Positions 15,767-24,964 of a stretch of 64,000 nucleotides of DNA are shown here, piece after piece. Under the pieces are notes generated by a model. It saw nothing but the letters and a program-made list of their open reading frames with translations. It was not told where the DNA came from and ran no database searches. The first letter of the stretch is position 1. The number at the start of each line of letters is the position of its first letter. This DNA comes from Carnobacterium inhibens subsp. inhibens DSM 13024 (lineage in GTDB: Bacteria > Bacillota > Bacilli > Lactobacillales > Carnobacteriaceae), in contig NZ_JQIV01000006.1 in NCBI RefSeq assembly GCF_000746825.1, forward strand, positions 62,001 to 126,000. The letters run 5' to 3'. The translations under genes were made by a program, and so were the position numbers.

Positions 15767-16037
15767 ATAAAAGGCAATGAACAAGAGGAGTAATTTTATT
15801 TGCTGACTTTGAGAGAATAGAACAGATGCTGAGAGTTCTTAGTCACAGTAAAATGAAGGTAGCTTGGGAGCTGGCAAAGTGAAAGTAAAGTAACTTTGTT
15901 CGGAGTAACGATCCGTTAAAAATGGAACTAAGAGGTATACTTTTGAAGATAGCAGAAGTATGCAATATAGGTGGTACCGCGAGTGAACAGCATTCGTCCT
16001 AATAATAATTTATTATTAGGATGGATGCTTTTTTTGT
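15767..16037 (+). promoter_or_regulatory. T-box leader of valS
   Basis: The T-box AGGTGGTACCGCG lies at 15969-15981, followed by a terminator hairpin (15990-16028, AGCAT..CGTCCTAATAATAA / TTATTATTAGGATGGATGCT) with a T run. The upstream region has the length and purine-rich blocks of Stem I-III. Uncharged tRNA should stabilise the antiterminator and allow valS transcription. I could not fix the valine specifier triplet by eye. Confidence 0.92.
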
Positions 16038-16077
16038 TTTTCAGATTTATTAAGTGATATTGTAAAGGAGAGATAAA

Positions 16078-18723
16078 ATGACAGATGAATTGAAAATGTC
16101 TACTAAATATCAACCAAATGAAGTAGAAGCTGGTCGTTATGAAAAATGGGTAGAAAAAGGACTATTTAAACCAAGTGGAGATAAAACGAAAGAAGCTTAT
16201 TCTGTTGTTATTCCGCCTCCCAATGTAACAGGGAAATTGCATTTAGGTCATGCTTGGGATACGACTCTGCAAGATATTATCGTTAGACAAAAAAGAATGC
16301 AAGGATACGATACATTATGGTTGCCGGGAATGGATCATGCTGGAATCGCAACTCAAGCAAAAGTAGAAGCAAAACTTGCTGAGGATGGAATTTCACGCTA
16401 TGATCTTGGACGCGATAAATTTATTGATACGGTATGGGATTGGAAAGAGGAATACGCAAGTGTGATTCGTGAGCAATGGGCAAAAGTGGGTATTTCAGTT
16501 GATTATAGCCGTGAACGTTTTACATTAGATGAAGGATTATCTGAAGCGGTTCGTAAAGTATTTGTAACAATGTACAATAAAAAATTGATTTACCGTGGAG
16601 AATACATTATCAACTGGGACCCAAAAGCTAAAACGGCTTTATCAGATATTGAAGTGATCCATAAAGATGTTGAAGGTGCTTTTTATCATATGAGTTATCC
16701 TTTAACAGATGGTAGTGGAGTAGTTGAAATCGCTACGACGCGACCTGAAACGATGTTGGGTGATACAGCGATTGCAGTTCATCCTGAAGATGAACGGTAC
16801 CAACATTTAATTGGTAAAACAGTTATGTTGCCACTAATGAATCGTGAAATTCCGATTGTTGCAGATGACTACGTTGAGATGGATTTTGGTACGGGTGTAG
16901 TGAAAATTACTCCTGCTCATGATCCTAATGACTTTGAAGTTGGGAAACGCCATGACTTGCCGCAGATCAATGTGATGAACGATGATGGTTCAATGAATGA
17001 ACTAGCTGGTAAATATGAAGCGATGGACCGTTTTGAAGCTCGTAAAGCTGTTATAAAAGATTTAGAAGCAGAAGGACGACTTATCAAAATTGAAAAAATG
17101 ATACACAGTGTTGGTCATTCAGAGCGTACAGGCGTTGTAGTAGAACCAAGATTATCTACACAATGGTTTGTAAATATGGCTCCATTGGCTAAAGAAGCTA
17201 TTGAAAGCCAAGGCACAGAAGAGAAAGTGAACTTTGTGCCAGAACGTTTTGAAAATACGTATATGCGTTGGATGGAAAATGTTCATGATTGGGTAATTTC
17301 ACGTCAATTATGGTGGGGTCACCGTATCCCAGCTTGGTACCATAAAACAAGTGGTGAATTATACGTAGGAATGGAAGCTCCTGAAGATAGCGAAAACTGG
17401 GTGCAAGATCCAGATGTTTTGGACACTTGGTTTAGTTCAGCATTATGGCCGTTTTCTACAATGGGATGGCCTGATGAAGAATCTGAAGATTTTAAACGTT
17501 ATTTCCCTACAAACACACTTGTAACGGGATACGACATTATTTTCTTCTGGGTTAGCCGTATGATGTTCCAAAGTCTAGAATTCACTGGGAAACGTCCTTT
17601 CAACAACGTGTTGATTCATGGTCTTATCCGTGATACTGAAGGTCGGAAAATGAGTAAATCTCTAGGTAACGGAATTGACCCAATGGATGTTATTGAAAAA
17701 TACGGAGCTGATGCACTACGTTGGTTCTTGTCAAACGGTTCTGCTCCAGGGCAAGATGTTCGTTTCAGCTATGACAAAATGGATGCTGCTTGGAATTTTA
17801 TTAATAAAATTTGGAACGCTAGTCGTTTTGCCTTGATGAATATGGAAAACTTTACTGTCGATCAAATTGATTTATCAGGTGAAAAAACAGTTGCTGACCG
17901 TTGGATTTTGACAAAATTAAATGAAACAGTTGAAAAAGTAACAGACTTATTTGAACGGTTTGAATTTGGTGAAGCAGGCCGTCATTTGTACCACTTTATC
18001 TGGGATGATTTTTGTGACTGGTACATCGAAATGAGTAAAGAAGTATTGTTTGGAGAAGATGAAAAAGCGAAACAAATGACCAGAAGTATTTTAGCTTATG
18101 TATTGGATCAAACATTACGTTTATTGCACCCAATTATGCCTTTTGTTACAGAAGAGATCTGGGAAAATATTCCTCATGAAGGGGAATCATTGGTAGTAGC
18201 GGATTACCCAGTTGTACACCCTGAATTATCTGATGAAGCAGCAACTAAAGGTATGGATGTGCTGATGGAACTGATTCGTTCGGTCCGTAATAGTCGTTCT
18301 GAAGTAAATACACCGCTGTCTAAAAAAATCGAATTATTGATCAAAACAAATGATCAAACCATTGAACAATTTTTGAAAGACAATACTTCTTATATTGAAC
18401 GATTCTGTAATCCTGAAACATTGACGATTTCAAGTAATATAGAAGCTCCTGAAACAGCTATGGCTTCTGTGATTACAGGTGCTGAAATCTACTTGCCGTT
18501 GGCTGGTCTGATCAACTTGGAAGAAGAAATCACTCGTCTTGAAAAAGAATTAGACAAGTGGAGTAAAGAAGTTAAACGGGTTGAAGGGAAATTAGCAAAC
18601 AAAAGATTTGTAGAAAATGCTCCTGATGCAGTAGTTGAAGCTGAAAAGGCTAAACAAGTCGATTATCTTGAAAAACAAGTTGCAGTAACAGAACGTATAA
18701 AAGTATTGAAAGATCAACTTTAA
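16078..18723 (+). CDS. valS: Valyl-tRNA synthetase
   Basis: An 881-residue class I synthetase charging tRNA-Val. The HIGH-type motif is [16 protein letters not shown] near residues 43-58, the KMSKS motif is [10 protein letters not shown] near residue 525, and the editing (CP1) domain lies between ([17 protein letters not shown]). The C-terminal coiled coil ([19 protein letters not shown]) that contacts tRNA is complete. Controlled by the upstream T-box; AAAGGAGAG precedes the ATG. folC follows as in Bacillus, but a terminator lies between. Confidence 0.97.
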   Translation: MTDELKMSTKYQPNEVEAGRYEKWVEKGLFKPSGDKTKEAYSVVIPPPNVTGKLHLGHAWDTTLQDIIVRQKRMQGYDTLWLPGMDHAGIATQAKVEAKLAEDGISRYDLGRDKFIDTVWDWKEEYASVIREQWAKVGISVDYSRERFTLDEGLSEAVRKVFVTMYNKKLIYRGEYIINWDPKAKTALSDIEVIHKDVEGAFYHMSYPLTDGSGVVEIATTRPETMLGDTAIAVHPEDERYQHLIGKTVMLPLMNREIPIVADDYVEMDFGTGVVKITPAHDPNDFEVGKRHDLPQINVMNDDGSMNELAGKYEAMDRFEARKAVIKDLEAEGRLIKIEKMIHSVGHSERTGVVVEPRLSTQWFVNMAPLAKEAIESQGTEEKVNFVPERFENTYMRWMENVHDWVISRQLWWGHRIPAWYHKTSGELYVGMEAPEDSENWVQDPDVLDTWFSSALWPFSTMGWPDEESEDFKRYFPTNTLVTGYDIIFFWVSRMMFQSLEFTGKRPFNNVLIHGLIRDTEGRKMSKSLGNGIDPMDVIEKYGADALRWFLSNGSAPGQDVRFSYDKMDAAWNFINKIWNASRFALMNMENFTVDQIDLSGEKTVADRWILTKLNETVEKVTDLFERFEFGEAGRHLYHFIWDDFCDWYIEMSKEVLFGEDEKAKQMTRSILAYVLDQTLRLLHPIMPFVTEEIWENIPHEGESLVVADYPVVHPELSDEAATKGMDVLMELIRSVRNSRSEVNTPLSKKIELLIKTNDQTIEQFLKDNTSYIERFCNPETLTISSNIEAPETAMASVITGAEIYLPLAGLINLEEEITRLEKELDKWSKEVKRVEGKLANKRFVENAPDAVVEAEKAKQVDYLEKQVAVTERIKVLKDQL

Positions 18724-18746
18724 TTTTTTTTAGAGCTATATAACTT

Positions 18747-18792
18747 TAAAGCGAGTAAAACCTAAGATGATTCTTAGCTTTTGCTCGCTTTA
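18747..18792 (+). terminator. valS terminator
   Basis: 20-base arms TAAAGCGAGTAAAACCTAAG / CTTAGCTTTTGCTCGCTTTA with two imperfect pairs. No long T tail, so efficiency is uncertain. Confidence 0.75.
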
Positions 18793-18916
18793 TTATTGGG
18801 CAGCAATTGAAAAAACAGAATCGAAATTTAAATGAGCCCCTTTATTTTCATGGTTGAAATGACTAAGGTAGTTTATAATTAAATAATATAGGGAATAGAA
18901 AAATAGGTGGAGGTAA

Positions 18917-20224
18917 ATGATGTTCACTACGTATGAAGAAGCACTAAACTGGATTCATGCAACTAGAACTTTTGGGAAGAAGCCAGGATTAAAACGAATG
19001 GAATGGATGTTAAGTCAAGTAAATCATCCCGAAAGAAAATTTAAATCAATACACATTGCAGGAACAAACGGAAAAGGTTCTACACTAGCTTTCTTAAGAA
19101 ACATGTTGGAAGCAAATGGACAAATAGTTGGAACGTATACATCTCCATATATAGAAACGTTTAATGAACGTATCAGTGTAAATGGAGAACCTTTACCAGA
19201 TAATGAAATTTTACGTTTAGCTAATAGTGTTTACCCACTTGCAAAAGGATTAGAAAAAACAGCATTAGGCGGGCCTAGCGAATTTGAAATTATAACGATG
19301 ATGATGTTGATTTACTTTGGTGAAGGACGAGCAGATGTAGTTCTTGTAGAAGTGGGAATAGGGGGATTAGTTGATTCAACAAATATCATTACCCCCATTG
19401 TTTCGGTCATTACTACGATCGGTATGGATCACATGCAGTTGCTTGGCGATACATTGCCTGAAATTGCTTTAAATAAAGCTGGCATTATTAAAGTTGGTGT
19501 TCCAGTGGTGACGGGAAAAATTAAGGATGAGGCTTTAAAAGTAATAGAAAGAAAAGCCGAAGAGCAGAATAGTTTATTATTAAAGTATGATCAAGATTTT
19601 TTTGTTACAAAATGGCAAACATTGCCTACATGGGGAGAACAATTTGTATTTGAAGATGATTTTATCCGGCTTAGTCCTATACAAATTGGAATGTTAGGCT
19701 ATCATCAAGTAGAAAATGCTGCTGTAGCGATTGAAGCGCTAAGAGTTTATAGTCATGAAACAGGATTAGCAGTGAATCATGAAAAGATACTCAGCGGCTT
19801 GAAACAAACTTTTTGGCCTGGCAGAATGGAAAAAATAAATGATCAACCGCTTCTTGTGTTAGATGGTGCTCATAATGAACATGCAATGGATACGTTAGCG
19901 AAAACGATAAAAAAGAATTTTGCTCAACAAGATATTTATATCATTATGGCTGTTATGCAGGATAAAAATAGCCAAGAGATGATTGATATATTGGAGACTA
20001 TACCTAATAGTTACTTGATTCTTACAAGCTTTGATTATCCTAGAGCAGCTACACCGGAAGAGTTAAAAAAATTAACAGTGAGAAATGGAATCGTGATCGA
20101 TCATTGGCAAGAAGCACTAGTAGCCTCCATTAACGAATCGGATGGGAACGGTGTAGTGATCGTAACAGGTTCTTTATATTTTATCTCTGAAGTTAGAGAA
20201 TTTTTTAAAGCAGCAAATAGATAA
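18917..20224 (+). CDS. folC: Folylpolyglutamate synthase / dihydrofolate synthase
   Basis: A 435-residue Mur-ligase-fold enzyme adding glutamate to folates (and possibly to dihydropteroate). The ATP P-loop HIAGTNGKGSTLAFL is near residues 44-58; TSPYIETFNERISVNG and the DGAHNEHAM motif are family-specific. Two ATG codons are adjacent (18917 and 18920); the second is better spaced from GGTGGAGG. The following HAD gene begins 18 bases after the stop, suggesting co-transcription. Confidence 0.95.
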   Translation: MMFTTYEEALNWIHATRTFGKKPGLKRMEWMLSQVNHPERKFKSIHIAGTNGKGSTLAFLRNMLEANGQIVGTYTSPYIETFNERISVNGEPLPDNEILRLANSVYPLAKGLEKTALGGPSEFEIITMMMLIYFGEGRADVVLVEVGIGGLVDSTNIITPIVSVITTIGMDHMQLLGDTLPEIALNKAGIIKVGVPVVTGKIKDEALKVIERKAEEQNSLLLKYDQDFFVTKWQTLPTWGEQFVFEDDFIRLSPIQIGMLGYHQVENAAVAIEALRVYSHETGLAVNHEKILSGLKQTFWPGRMEKINDQPLLVLDGAHNEHAMDTLAKTIKKNFAQQDIYIIMAVMQDKNSQEMIDILETIPNSYLILTSFDYPRAATPEELKKLTVRNGIVIDHWQEALVASINESDGNGVVIVTGSLYFISEVREFFKAANR

Positions 20225-20242
20225 TTGAAGTGGGGGAGAAGT

Positions 20243-20911
20243 ATGCATAAAGTAGAAGCAGTCATTTTTGATATGGATGGATTGATGTTTGATACAGAAA
20301 CGCTATATTATGAGGCGAATCGAACAGTAGCAAAGAAAGTAGGGTTGGAATATACTTGGGAGTTTCACGAGAAGTATATTGGGGTTTCTGATGAGGATTT
20401 TCATAAAGAACTTTATTTACACTATGAAAATAAACAAGAACAAGTTGAGTCTCTAATCCATAAAGGTGGACAAGCGTTATTGGAGTATGTAGAAGACAAT
20501 GGTTTGCGTAAGAAAAAAGGATTAATTGAATTATTGGATTATTTGGATAGTAAAAAGATAAAGAAAATAGTTGCTTCAAGTAGTATAAGATCAACTGTCT
20601 CTTTGTTTTTAGAAAAAGAGCAACTTACTAGTTATTTTGATGTGATTATAGGTGGAGATGAAGTATCAAAGGCAAAACCTAGTCCTGAAATATACGAAAA
20701 AGCTTGGTTAAAGACGGCTGTTTCAAAAGAAAACACTCTTGTTTTAGAAGATTCGCTTAATGGCATCCGTGCAAGTCACGAAGCTGGGGTCCCAGTGATC
20801 ATGATACCAGACTTAATAAAACCAACTAATGAGGCCAAAGAAAAAACAGTAGCTATTTTTGATGATTTACTAGAAGTTAAAAGGTTTATCGAACAGCAAA
20901 ATCAACACTAA
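20243..20911 (+). CDS. HAD-superfamily phosphatase (beta-phosphoglucomutase-like)
   Basis: A 222-residue HAD subfamily IA protein. Motif I is DMDGLMFDTE with the nucleophile and acid aspartates, motif II the ASSS region, motif III the lysine of SKAKPSPEIY, and motif IV LEDSLNGIRA. The helical cap follows motif I. It probably dephosphorylates a sugar phosphate or nucleotide; the exact substrate is unknown. Start ATG 20243 is chosen because TGGGGGAGA precedes it; the frame itself opens at TTG 20225 immediately after folC. Confidence 0.88.
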   Translation: MHKVEAVIFDMDGLMFDTETLYYEANRTVAKKVGLEYTWEFHEKYIGVSDEDFHKELYLHYENKQEQVESLIHKGGQALLEYVEDNGLRKKKGLIELLDYLDSKKIKKIVASSSIRSTVSLFLEKEQLTSYFDVIIGGDEVSKAKPSPEIYEKAWLKTAVSKENTLVLEDSLNGIRASHEAGVPVIMIPDLIKPTNEAKEKTVAIFDDLLEVKRFIEQQNQH

Positions 20912-20924
20912 AAAAATAAAATCG

Positions 20925-20970
20925 GATCCTCCATTTTCACGGATAGTACTAGTGTGAAAAAGGGAGGATC
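20925..20970 (+). promoter_or_regulatory. Hairpin enclosing the radC ribosome-binding site
   Basis: GATCCTCCATTTTCAC (20925-20940) pairs with GTGAAAAAGGGAGGATC (20954-20970) with one bulge. The right arm carries GGGAGG, the Shine-Dalgarno of radC (ATG 20976). It lacks a downstream U run, so it looks more like a translation-limiting structure than a terminator. Confidence 0.75.
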
Positions 20971-20975
20971 TCTTT

Positions 20976-21668
20976 ATGACTATAAAAACTATGAATTTAA
21001 TCAATGAAGTTCCTATTCAGTCGAGGCCTAGAGAACGATTAGAACATTATGGAGAAAAGGCGCTATCCAATCATGAATTACTGGCTATTTTACTGAGAAC
21101 AGGAACGAAAGGAACGAATGTGCTCTCTTTAGCTTTGTCGATGCTCAATCATTTTGGAAATCTTTATCATTTGAAAACTGCTTCCTGCCAAGAATTAATG
21201 GCAGTTTCTGGGATTGGAAGGATAAAAGCTATTGAATTAAAAGCCGCTATTGAATTGGGCATGCGTATTTCTCAGGCTTCCCAAATAAAGATAGGCCAGA
21301 TTACTTCTAGTACCAAAGCAGGCGAGATGCTATTAGTAGAGATGAAAGGTCTGCAACAAGAACATGTGGTTGTTTTATTTTTAAATACAAAAAATGAAAT
21401 TATAAAAAAAGAAACGATCTTTATTGGAGGGCTTAATTCTAGCGTTGCCCATCCTCGAGAAATTTTTAGAGGAGCTGTGAGGTATTCAGCAGCGAGAATT
21501 ATTGTTGGTCACAATCATCCATCAGGCAATCCTGATCCATCTGAAGCAGATATTCAATTTACAAGAAGAATGTCTGAATGCGGAGAATTGATGGGGATTG
21601 AATTGTTAGATCATATTATCGTTGGAGAAAGTGAATTTGTAAGTTTAAAAGAAATAGGTATTTGTTAA
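20976..21668 (+). CDS. radC: RadC family protein (JAB1/MPN domain)
   Basis: A 230-residue RadC/YsxA protein: helix-hairpin-helix-like N-terminal half (VSGIGRIKAIELKAAIELG) and a C-terminal JAMM/MPN domain with the metal motif VGHNHPSGNPDPSEAD. The family is annotated as DNA repair but its biochemical role is not settled. In Bacillus it lies beside mreB; here four cold-shock units have been placed between them. Its ribosome site is sequestered in a hairpin. Confidence 0.92.
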   Translation: MTIKTMNLINEVPIQSRPRERLEHYGEKALSNHELLAILLRTGTKGTNVLSLALSMLNHFGNLYHLKTASCQELMAVSGIGRIKAIELKAAIELGMRISQASQIKIGQITSSTKAGEMLLVEMKGLQQEHVVVLFLNTKNEIIKKETIFIGGLNSSVAHPREIFRGAVRYSAARIIVGHNHPSGNPDPSEADIQFTRRMSECGELMGIELLDHIIVGESEFVSLKEIGIC

Positions 21669-21686
21669 AAGTTCTGTACATAAAGG

Positions 21687-21826
21687 TTGCTTAATAAAAA
21701 TACCCATGCTATACTTATCTTGAGTTTTTGTTAGGTAGAACAAAGAAATGTTTCAGAACATTCCGATTCGCACCGTAAGCAAGAATATCACTATATGTGC
21801 TATAAGGCACGAGGAGGAATTTCATT
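21687..21826 (+). promoter_or_regulatory. Promoter and cold-shock leader of csp copy 1
   Basis: TTGCTT (21687-21692), 17-base spacer, TATACT (21710-21715), then about 105 bases of untranslated leader ending with a small hairpin (GTGC-TATAAG-GCAC) directly before GAGGAGG. The leader is conserved almost base for base in copies 2 and 3, as expected of a temperature-sensitive csp 5' UTR. Confidence 0.85.
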
Positions 21827-22027
21827 ATGGAACAAGGTACAGTAAAATGGTTTAACGCAGAAAAAGGTTTTGGATTTATCGAACGTGAAGGAGCAGACGA
21901 TGTATTCGTACATTTCTCAGCTATCCAATCTGAAGGATTCAAGTCTTTAGAAGAAGGACAAGCAGTAACTTTCGACGTTGAAGAAGGAAACCGTGGACCT
22001 CAAGCAGCAAACGTAAACAAAGCTTAA
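21827..22027 (+). CDS. Cold-shock protein, copy 1
   Basis: A 66-residue CspA-family single cold-shock domain that binds single-stranded RNA/DNA and melts RNA structure. RNP-1 (KGFGFIER) and RNP-2 (DVFVHFSA) are intact. The protein is identical to copy 2. It has its own promoter, long leader and terminator, so it is an independent unit of a four-copy tandem array (spacing 557, 453 and 416 bases between starts). Confidence 0.97.
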   Translation: MEQGTVKWFNAEKGFGFIEREGADDVFVHFSAIQSEGFKSLEEGQAVTFDVEEGNRGPQAANVNKA

Positions 22028-22046
22028 TTAAAAATTAAAATTGTTT

Positions 22047-22077
22047 AAGGAGTCGACTTAGGTTGACTCCTTTTTTG
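22047..22077 (+). terminator. csp copy 1 terminator
   Basis: AAGGAGTC / GACTCCTT stem followed by TTTTTT. Confidence 0.9.
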
Positions 22078-22243
22078 TGTAGTTCGATAACTATTCGTAG
22101 GAATAGACTAGGTTAAATAAATATAACTGATTTTCCTATAAGAAAGTTCATTTGAAATAATTTGATTTTTGCCATCTAACTTTATTATCAGATTAATAAG
22201 ATCATACAGATGATACCGAATAAAAAATGTTTTGAAGATAAGG
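22078..22243. other. Unconserved spacer between csp units 1 and 2
   Basis: About 165 AT-rich bases not shared with the other spacers; no gene or clear site seen. Confidence 0.5.
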
Positions 22244-22383
22244 TTGCTTAATAAAAATACCCATGCTATACTTACGTTGAGTTTTTGTTAGGTAGAAAAT
22301 AGAATTGTTTCAAAACATTCCGATTCGCACCGCAAGCAAGAATATCACTATATGTGCTATAAGGCACGAGGAGGAATTTCATT
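22244..22383 (+). promoter_or_regulatory. Promoter and leader of csp copy 2
   Basis: TTGCTT (22244-22249), 17 bases, TATACT (22267-22272), then the same leader as copy 1, with a few substitutions (for example GTAGAAAATAG for GTAGAACAAAG). Confidence 0.85.
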
Positions 22384-22584
22384 ATGGAACAAGGTACAGT
22401 AAAATGGTTTAACGCAGAAAAAGGTTTTGGATTTATCGAACGTGAAGGAGCAGACGATGTATTCGTACATTTCTCAGCTATCCAATCTGAAGGATTCAAA
22501 TCTTTAGAAGAAGGACAAGCAGTAACTTTCGACGTTGAAGAAGGAAACCGTGGACCTCAAGCAGCAAACGTAAACAAAGCTTAA
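22384..22584 (+). CDS. Cold-shock protein, copy 2
   Basis: Encodes the same 66 residues as copy 1 with only isolated silent changes (for example AAA for AAG in GFKSL). RNP-1 and RNP-2 are intact. The near absence of silent differences between copies suggests recent duplication or gene conversion. Confidence 0.97.
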   Translation: MEQGTVKWFNAEKGFGFIEREGADDVFVHFSAIQSEGFKSLEEGQAVTFDVEEGNRGPQAANVNKA

Positions 22585-22602
22585 TTAAAATTAAAATTGT
22601 TT

Positions 22603-22633
22603 AAGGAGTCAGCCTTAGGTTGGCTCCTTTTTT
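22603..22633 (+). terminator. csp copy 2 terminator
   Basis: AAGGAGTCAGCC-TTA-GGTTGGCTCCTTTTTT: compensatory changes relative to copy 1 keep the stem paired. Confidence 0.9.
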
Positions 22634-22696
22634 GTATTGTATTTGATTAGAAGATTAATTAATTATGTAATGAAAAAAATAGTTTTAGAGATAAGG

Positions 22697-22836
22697 TTGC
22701 TTAATAAAAATACCCATGCTATACTTACATTGAGTTTTTGTTAGGTAGAACAAAGAAATGTTTCAGAACATTCCAATTCGCACCGTAAGCAAGAATATCA
22801 CTATATGTGCTATAAGGCACGAGGAGGAATTTCATT
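22697..22836 (+). promoter_or_regulatory. Promoter and leader of csp copy 3
   Basis: TTGCTT (22697-22702), 17 bases, TATACT (22720-22725), leader nearly identical to copies 1 and 2. Confidence 0.85.
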
Positions 22837-23037
22837 ATGGAACAAGGTACAGTAAAATGGTTTAACGCAGAAAAAGGTTTTGGATTTATCGAACGTGAAG
22901 GAGCAGACGATGTATTCGTACATTTCTCAGCTATCCAAACTGAAGGATTCAAATCTTTAGATGAAGGACAAGCAGTAACTTTCGACGTTGAAGAAGGAAA
23001 CCGTGGACCTCAAGCAGCAAACGTAAACAAAGCTTAA
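22837..23037 (+). CDS. Cold-shock protein, copy 3
   Basis: 66 residues; differs from copies 1 and 2 at two positions outside the RNA-binding motifs ([13 protein letters not shown] instead of [13 protein letters not shown]). Independent promoter and terminator. Confidence 0.97.
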   Translation: MEQGTVKWFNAEKGFGFIEREGADDVFVHFSAIQTEGFKSLDEGQAVTFDVEEGNRGPQAANVNKA

Positions 23038-23056
23038 TTAAAAATTAAAATTGTTT

Positions 23057-23083
23057 AAGGAGTCAACTTAGGTTGATTCCTTT
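23057..23083 (+). terminator. csp copy 3 terminator
   Basis: AAGGAGTCAAC-TTAG-GTTGATTCCTT followed by a T run (one G-U pair). Confidence 0.88.
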
Positions 23084-23111
23084 TTTTTGTATAAAATAAT
23101 ATGCGTTTCTC

Positions 23112-23252
23112 TTGAAATATTAATAAATGGATGCTACAATTACTATAATGTTTTTGTTAAGGATCACGTAGAATTGTTTTACAACAGTCTGATTCGTACC
23201 GTTAGCAAGAATATCATTATATGTGCTATAAGGCACGAGGAGGAATTTCATT
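23112..23252 (+). promoter_or_regulatory. Promoter and diverged leader of csp copy 4
   Basis: TTGAAA (23112-23117), 17 bases, TACAAT (23135-23140): different hexamers from copies 1-3. The leader is clearly related but diverged in its 5' half (TTTTTGTTAAGGATCACG..), while the last 45 bases, with the GTGC/GCAC hairpin and GAGGAGG, are the same. Confidence 0.82.
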
Positions 23253-23453
23253 ATGGAACAAGGTACAGTAAAATGGTTTAACGCAGAAAAAGGTTTTGGA
23301 TTCATCGAACGTGAAGGAGCAGACGATGTATTCGTACATTTCTCAGCTATCCAAGGTGAAGGATTCAAATCTTTAGAAGAAGGACAAACAGTAACTTTCG
23401 ACGTTGAAGAAGGAAACCGTGGACCTCAAGCAGCAAACGTAAACAAAGCGTAA
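23253..23453 (+). CDS. Cold-shock protein, copy 4
   Basis: 66 residues with two changes from copy 1 (IQGEGF and EGQT). RNP motifs intact. Its diverged promoter, leader and unrelated terminator mark it as the oldest-separated unit; expression may differ from the other three. Confidence 0.97.
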   Translation: MEQGTVKWFNAEKGFGFIEREGADDVFVHFSAIQGEGFKSLEEGQTVTFDVEEGNRGPQAANVNKA

Positions 23454-23463
23454 GCTAATGTTT

Positions 23464-23496
23464 AAAAGCCTAGTGATTTTTCACTAGGCTTTTTTT
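23464..23496 (+). terminator. csp copy 4 terminator
   Basis: Perfect 13-bp stem AAAAGCCTAGTGA / TCACTAGGCTTTT with a T tail; unrelated in sequence to terminators 1-3. Confidence 0.92.
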
Positions 23497-23804
23497 GTGC
23501 ACTAAAATATACTATTAAATTGGCTAAAGTGTATAAAGAAAAGTGCTGAATCATTTAGGGTCTATTTCATTTTCTTTACTTATATATGGAATTACTTAAA
23601 TTTGTGTTAAAATATAAAAAATAAAGATGTCATAACTTAAAAAATACAGTATGATGGTTTCGGTTAGAGCATTCTATTCTGTTTTTTGCTATACTGTTTA
23701 AGTGTCTACCTTTCAGTGTTAGATGTTAAAGATACAATTACTGTGAATCTGAGAAATAGAACGATAAATATAAAGTTTAGGTAGATTTGAGAGGATGAAA
23801 TCAT
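23497..23804. other. Upstream region of mreB
   Basis: About 300 AT-rich bases without a gene. Possible -10 elements are TTAAAATA near 23615 and TATACT near 23690; neither has a convincing -35. The segment GTCTACCTTT (about 23703) is partly complementary to AAAGTTTAGGTAGA (about 23772), so a leader hairpin is possible. Confidence 0.4.
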
Positions 23805-24818
23805 TTGTTTAGATTTGGAAATAAAGATATAGGAATTGATTTAGGTACTGCAAATACGAATGTGTATGTTGCAGGAAAAGGAATCGTTTTAAAAGAGCCT
23901 TCAGTAGTCGCAAAAGATACTGTAACGGGAGAAATCGTCGCAGTTGGTGAAGATGCAAGAAACATGATCGGGAGAACACCTGGTTCCATTATTGCTATTC
24001 GTCCTATGAAAAATGGCGTTATTGCGGATTATGATACAACAGCAGCTATGATGAAATATTACATCGAAAAAGCAATAGGAAAATCAACCTCTAAACCGTT
24101 TGTCATGATTTGTGTACCAAGTGGTGTAACGGAAGTAGAAAAAAGAGCCGTTATTGATGCTACAAGAATGGCAGGAGCAAAAGATGCTTTTATTATTGAA
24201 GAACCCTTTGCTGCGGCAATTGGAGCAGGTTTACCAGTAATGGATCCTACAGGAAGTATGGTCGTTGATATTGGTGGTGGAACAACAGATGTAGCTACAA
24301 TAGCATTAGGCGGAATTGTAAGCAGCCGCTCGATTCGTTTAGCTGGAGACCGTATGGATGACGTGATTATTCACTATGTCCGTAAAAAATATAATCTTCT
24401 TATAGGAGAACGCACTGCTGAACAAATTAAGATCCAAATCGGTTGTGCTTCTGTTGAAAAAGCAACAGAATACGGTGTTATGGATATTCGTGGTCGTGAT
24501 TTATTGACAGGACTGCCGCAAACGATTGAAATTTCTGCTGTTGATATTGCTGAAGCGATTCAAGAAGTTGTTGAAGGAATCATTGTTGCAGTTAGAGAAA
24601 CACTTGAAGAAACATCTCCCGAAATTTCAGCAGATGTTATAGATCATGGGATTGTTTTAACAGGTGGCGGAGCTTTATTGAAAAATATGGGAGACGTTAT
24701 TGCTGAAGAAACGGATGTTCCAGTTTTCATCGCTAATGAACCATTAGACTGTGTCGCACTAGGGACAGGCGAGTCATTAAAACACATTGATATTTATAAA
24801 AAAAGAGCAAATAGATAA
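23805..24818 (+). CDS. mreB: Rod-shape determining protein MreB (actin-like)
   Basis: A 337-residue bacterial actin. Phosphate-1 motif [14 protein letters not shown], phosphate-2 [14 protein letters not shown] and the adenosine motif [14 protein letters not shown] are intact. It forms membrane-bound filaments that guide lateral wall synthesis. The start is TTG 23805 ([14 protein letters not shown]), which fits MreB N-termini and follows GAGAGG. First gene of the shape and division block with mreC, mreD, minC and minD, although a hairpin separates it from mreC. Confidence 0.95.
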   Translation: MFRFGNKDIGIDLGTANTNVYVAGKGIVLKEPSVVAKDTVTGEIVAVGEDARNMIGRTPGSIIAIRPMKNGVIADYDTTAAMMKYYIEKAIGKSTSKPFVMICVPSGVTEVEKRAVIDATRMAGAKDAFIIEEPFAAAIGAGLPVMDPTGSMVVDIGGGTTDVATIALGGIVSSRSIRLAGDRMDDVIIHYVRKKYNLLIGERTAEQIKIQIGCASVEKATEYGVMDIRGRDLLTGLPQTIEISAVDIAEAIQEVVEGIIVAVRETLEETSPEISADVIDHGIVLTGGGALLKNMGDVIAEETDVPVFIANEPLDCVALGTGESLKHIDIYKKRANR

Positions 24819-24845
24819 GCTAGCCTAAATAAGGTTACAAGAAGG

Positions 24846-24877
24846 TGCGGGAAGTTTATTTTCTTCCCGCATATTTT
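24846..24877 (+). terminator. Hairpin between mreB and mreC
   Basis: TGCGGGAAG / CTTCCCGCA, 9-bp perfect stem with tail TATTTTC; probably a partial terminator. Confidence 0.75.
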
Positions 24878-24964
24878 CATGTGAAAAAGAATGAAGTTAG
24901 ACAAGTTATTTGGGTTGACTTATGTTAAAATAAAGAAAGCCTGTAAAATTAATGAGGTGATATT

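Noticed and set aside
21715-23368. Four antisense frames of 75-82 codons across the csp copies
   Set aside because: They are mirror images of the csp coding strand and repeat only because the genes are duplicated; no ribosome sites.
21687-23453. Possible CRISPR-like or satellite repeat
   Set aside because: The repeats are whole cold-shock gene units of about 390 bases with irregular spacing, not short repeats with unique spacers.
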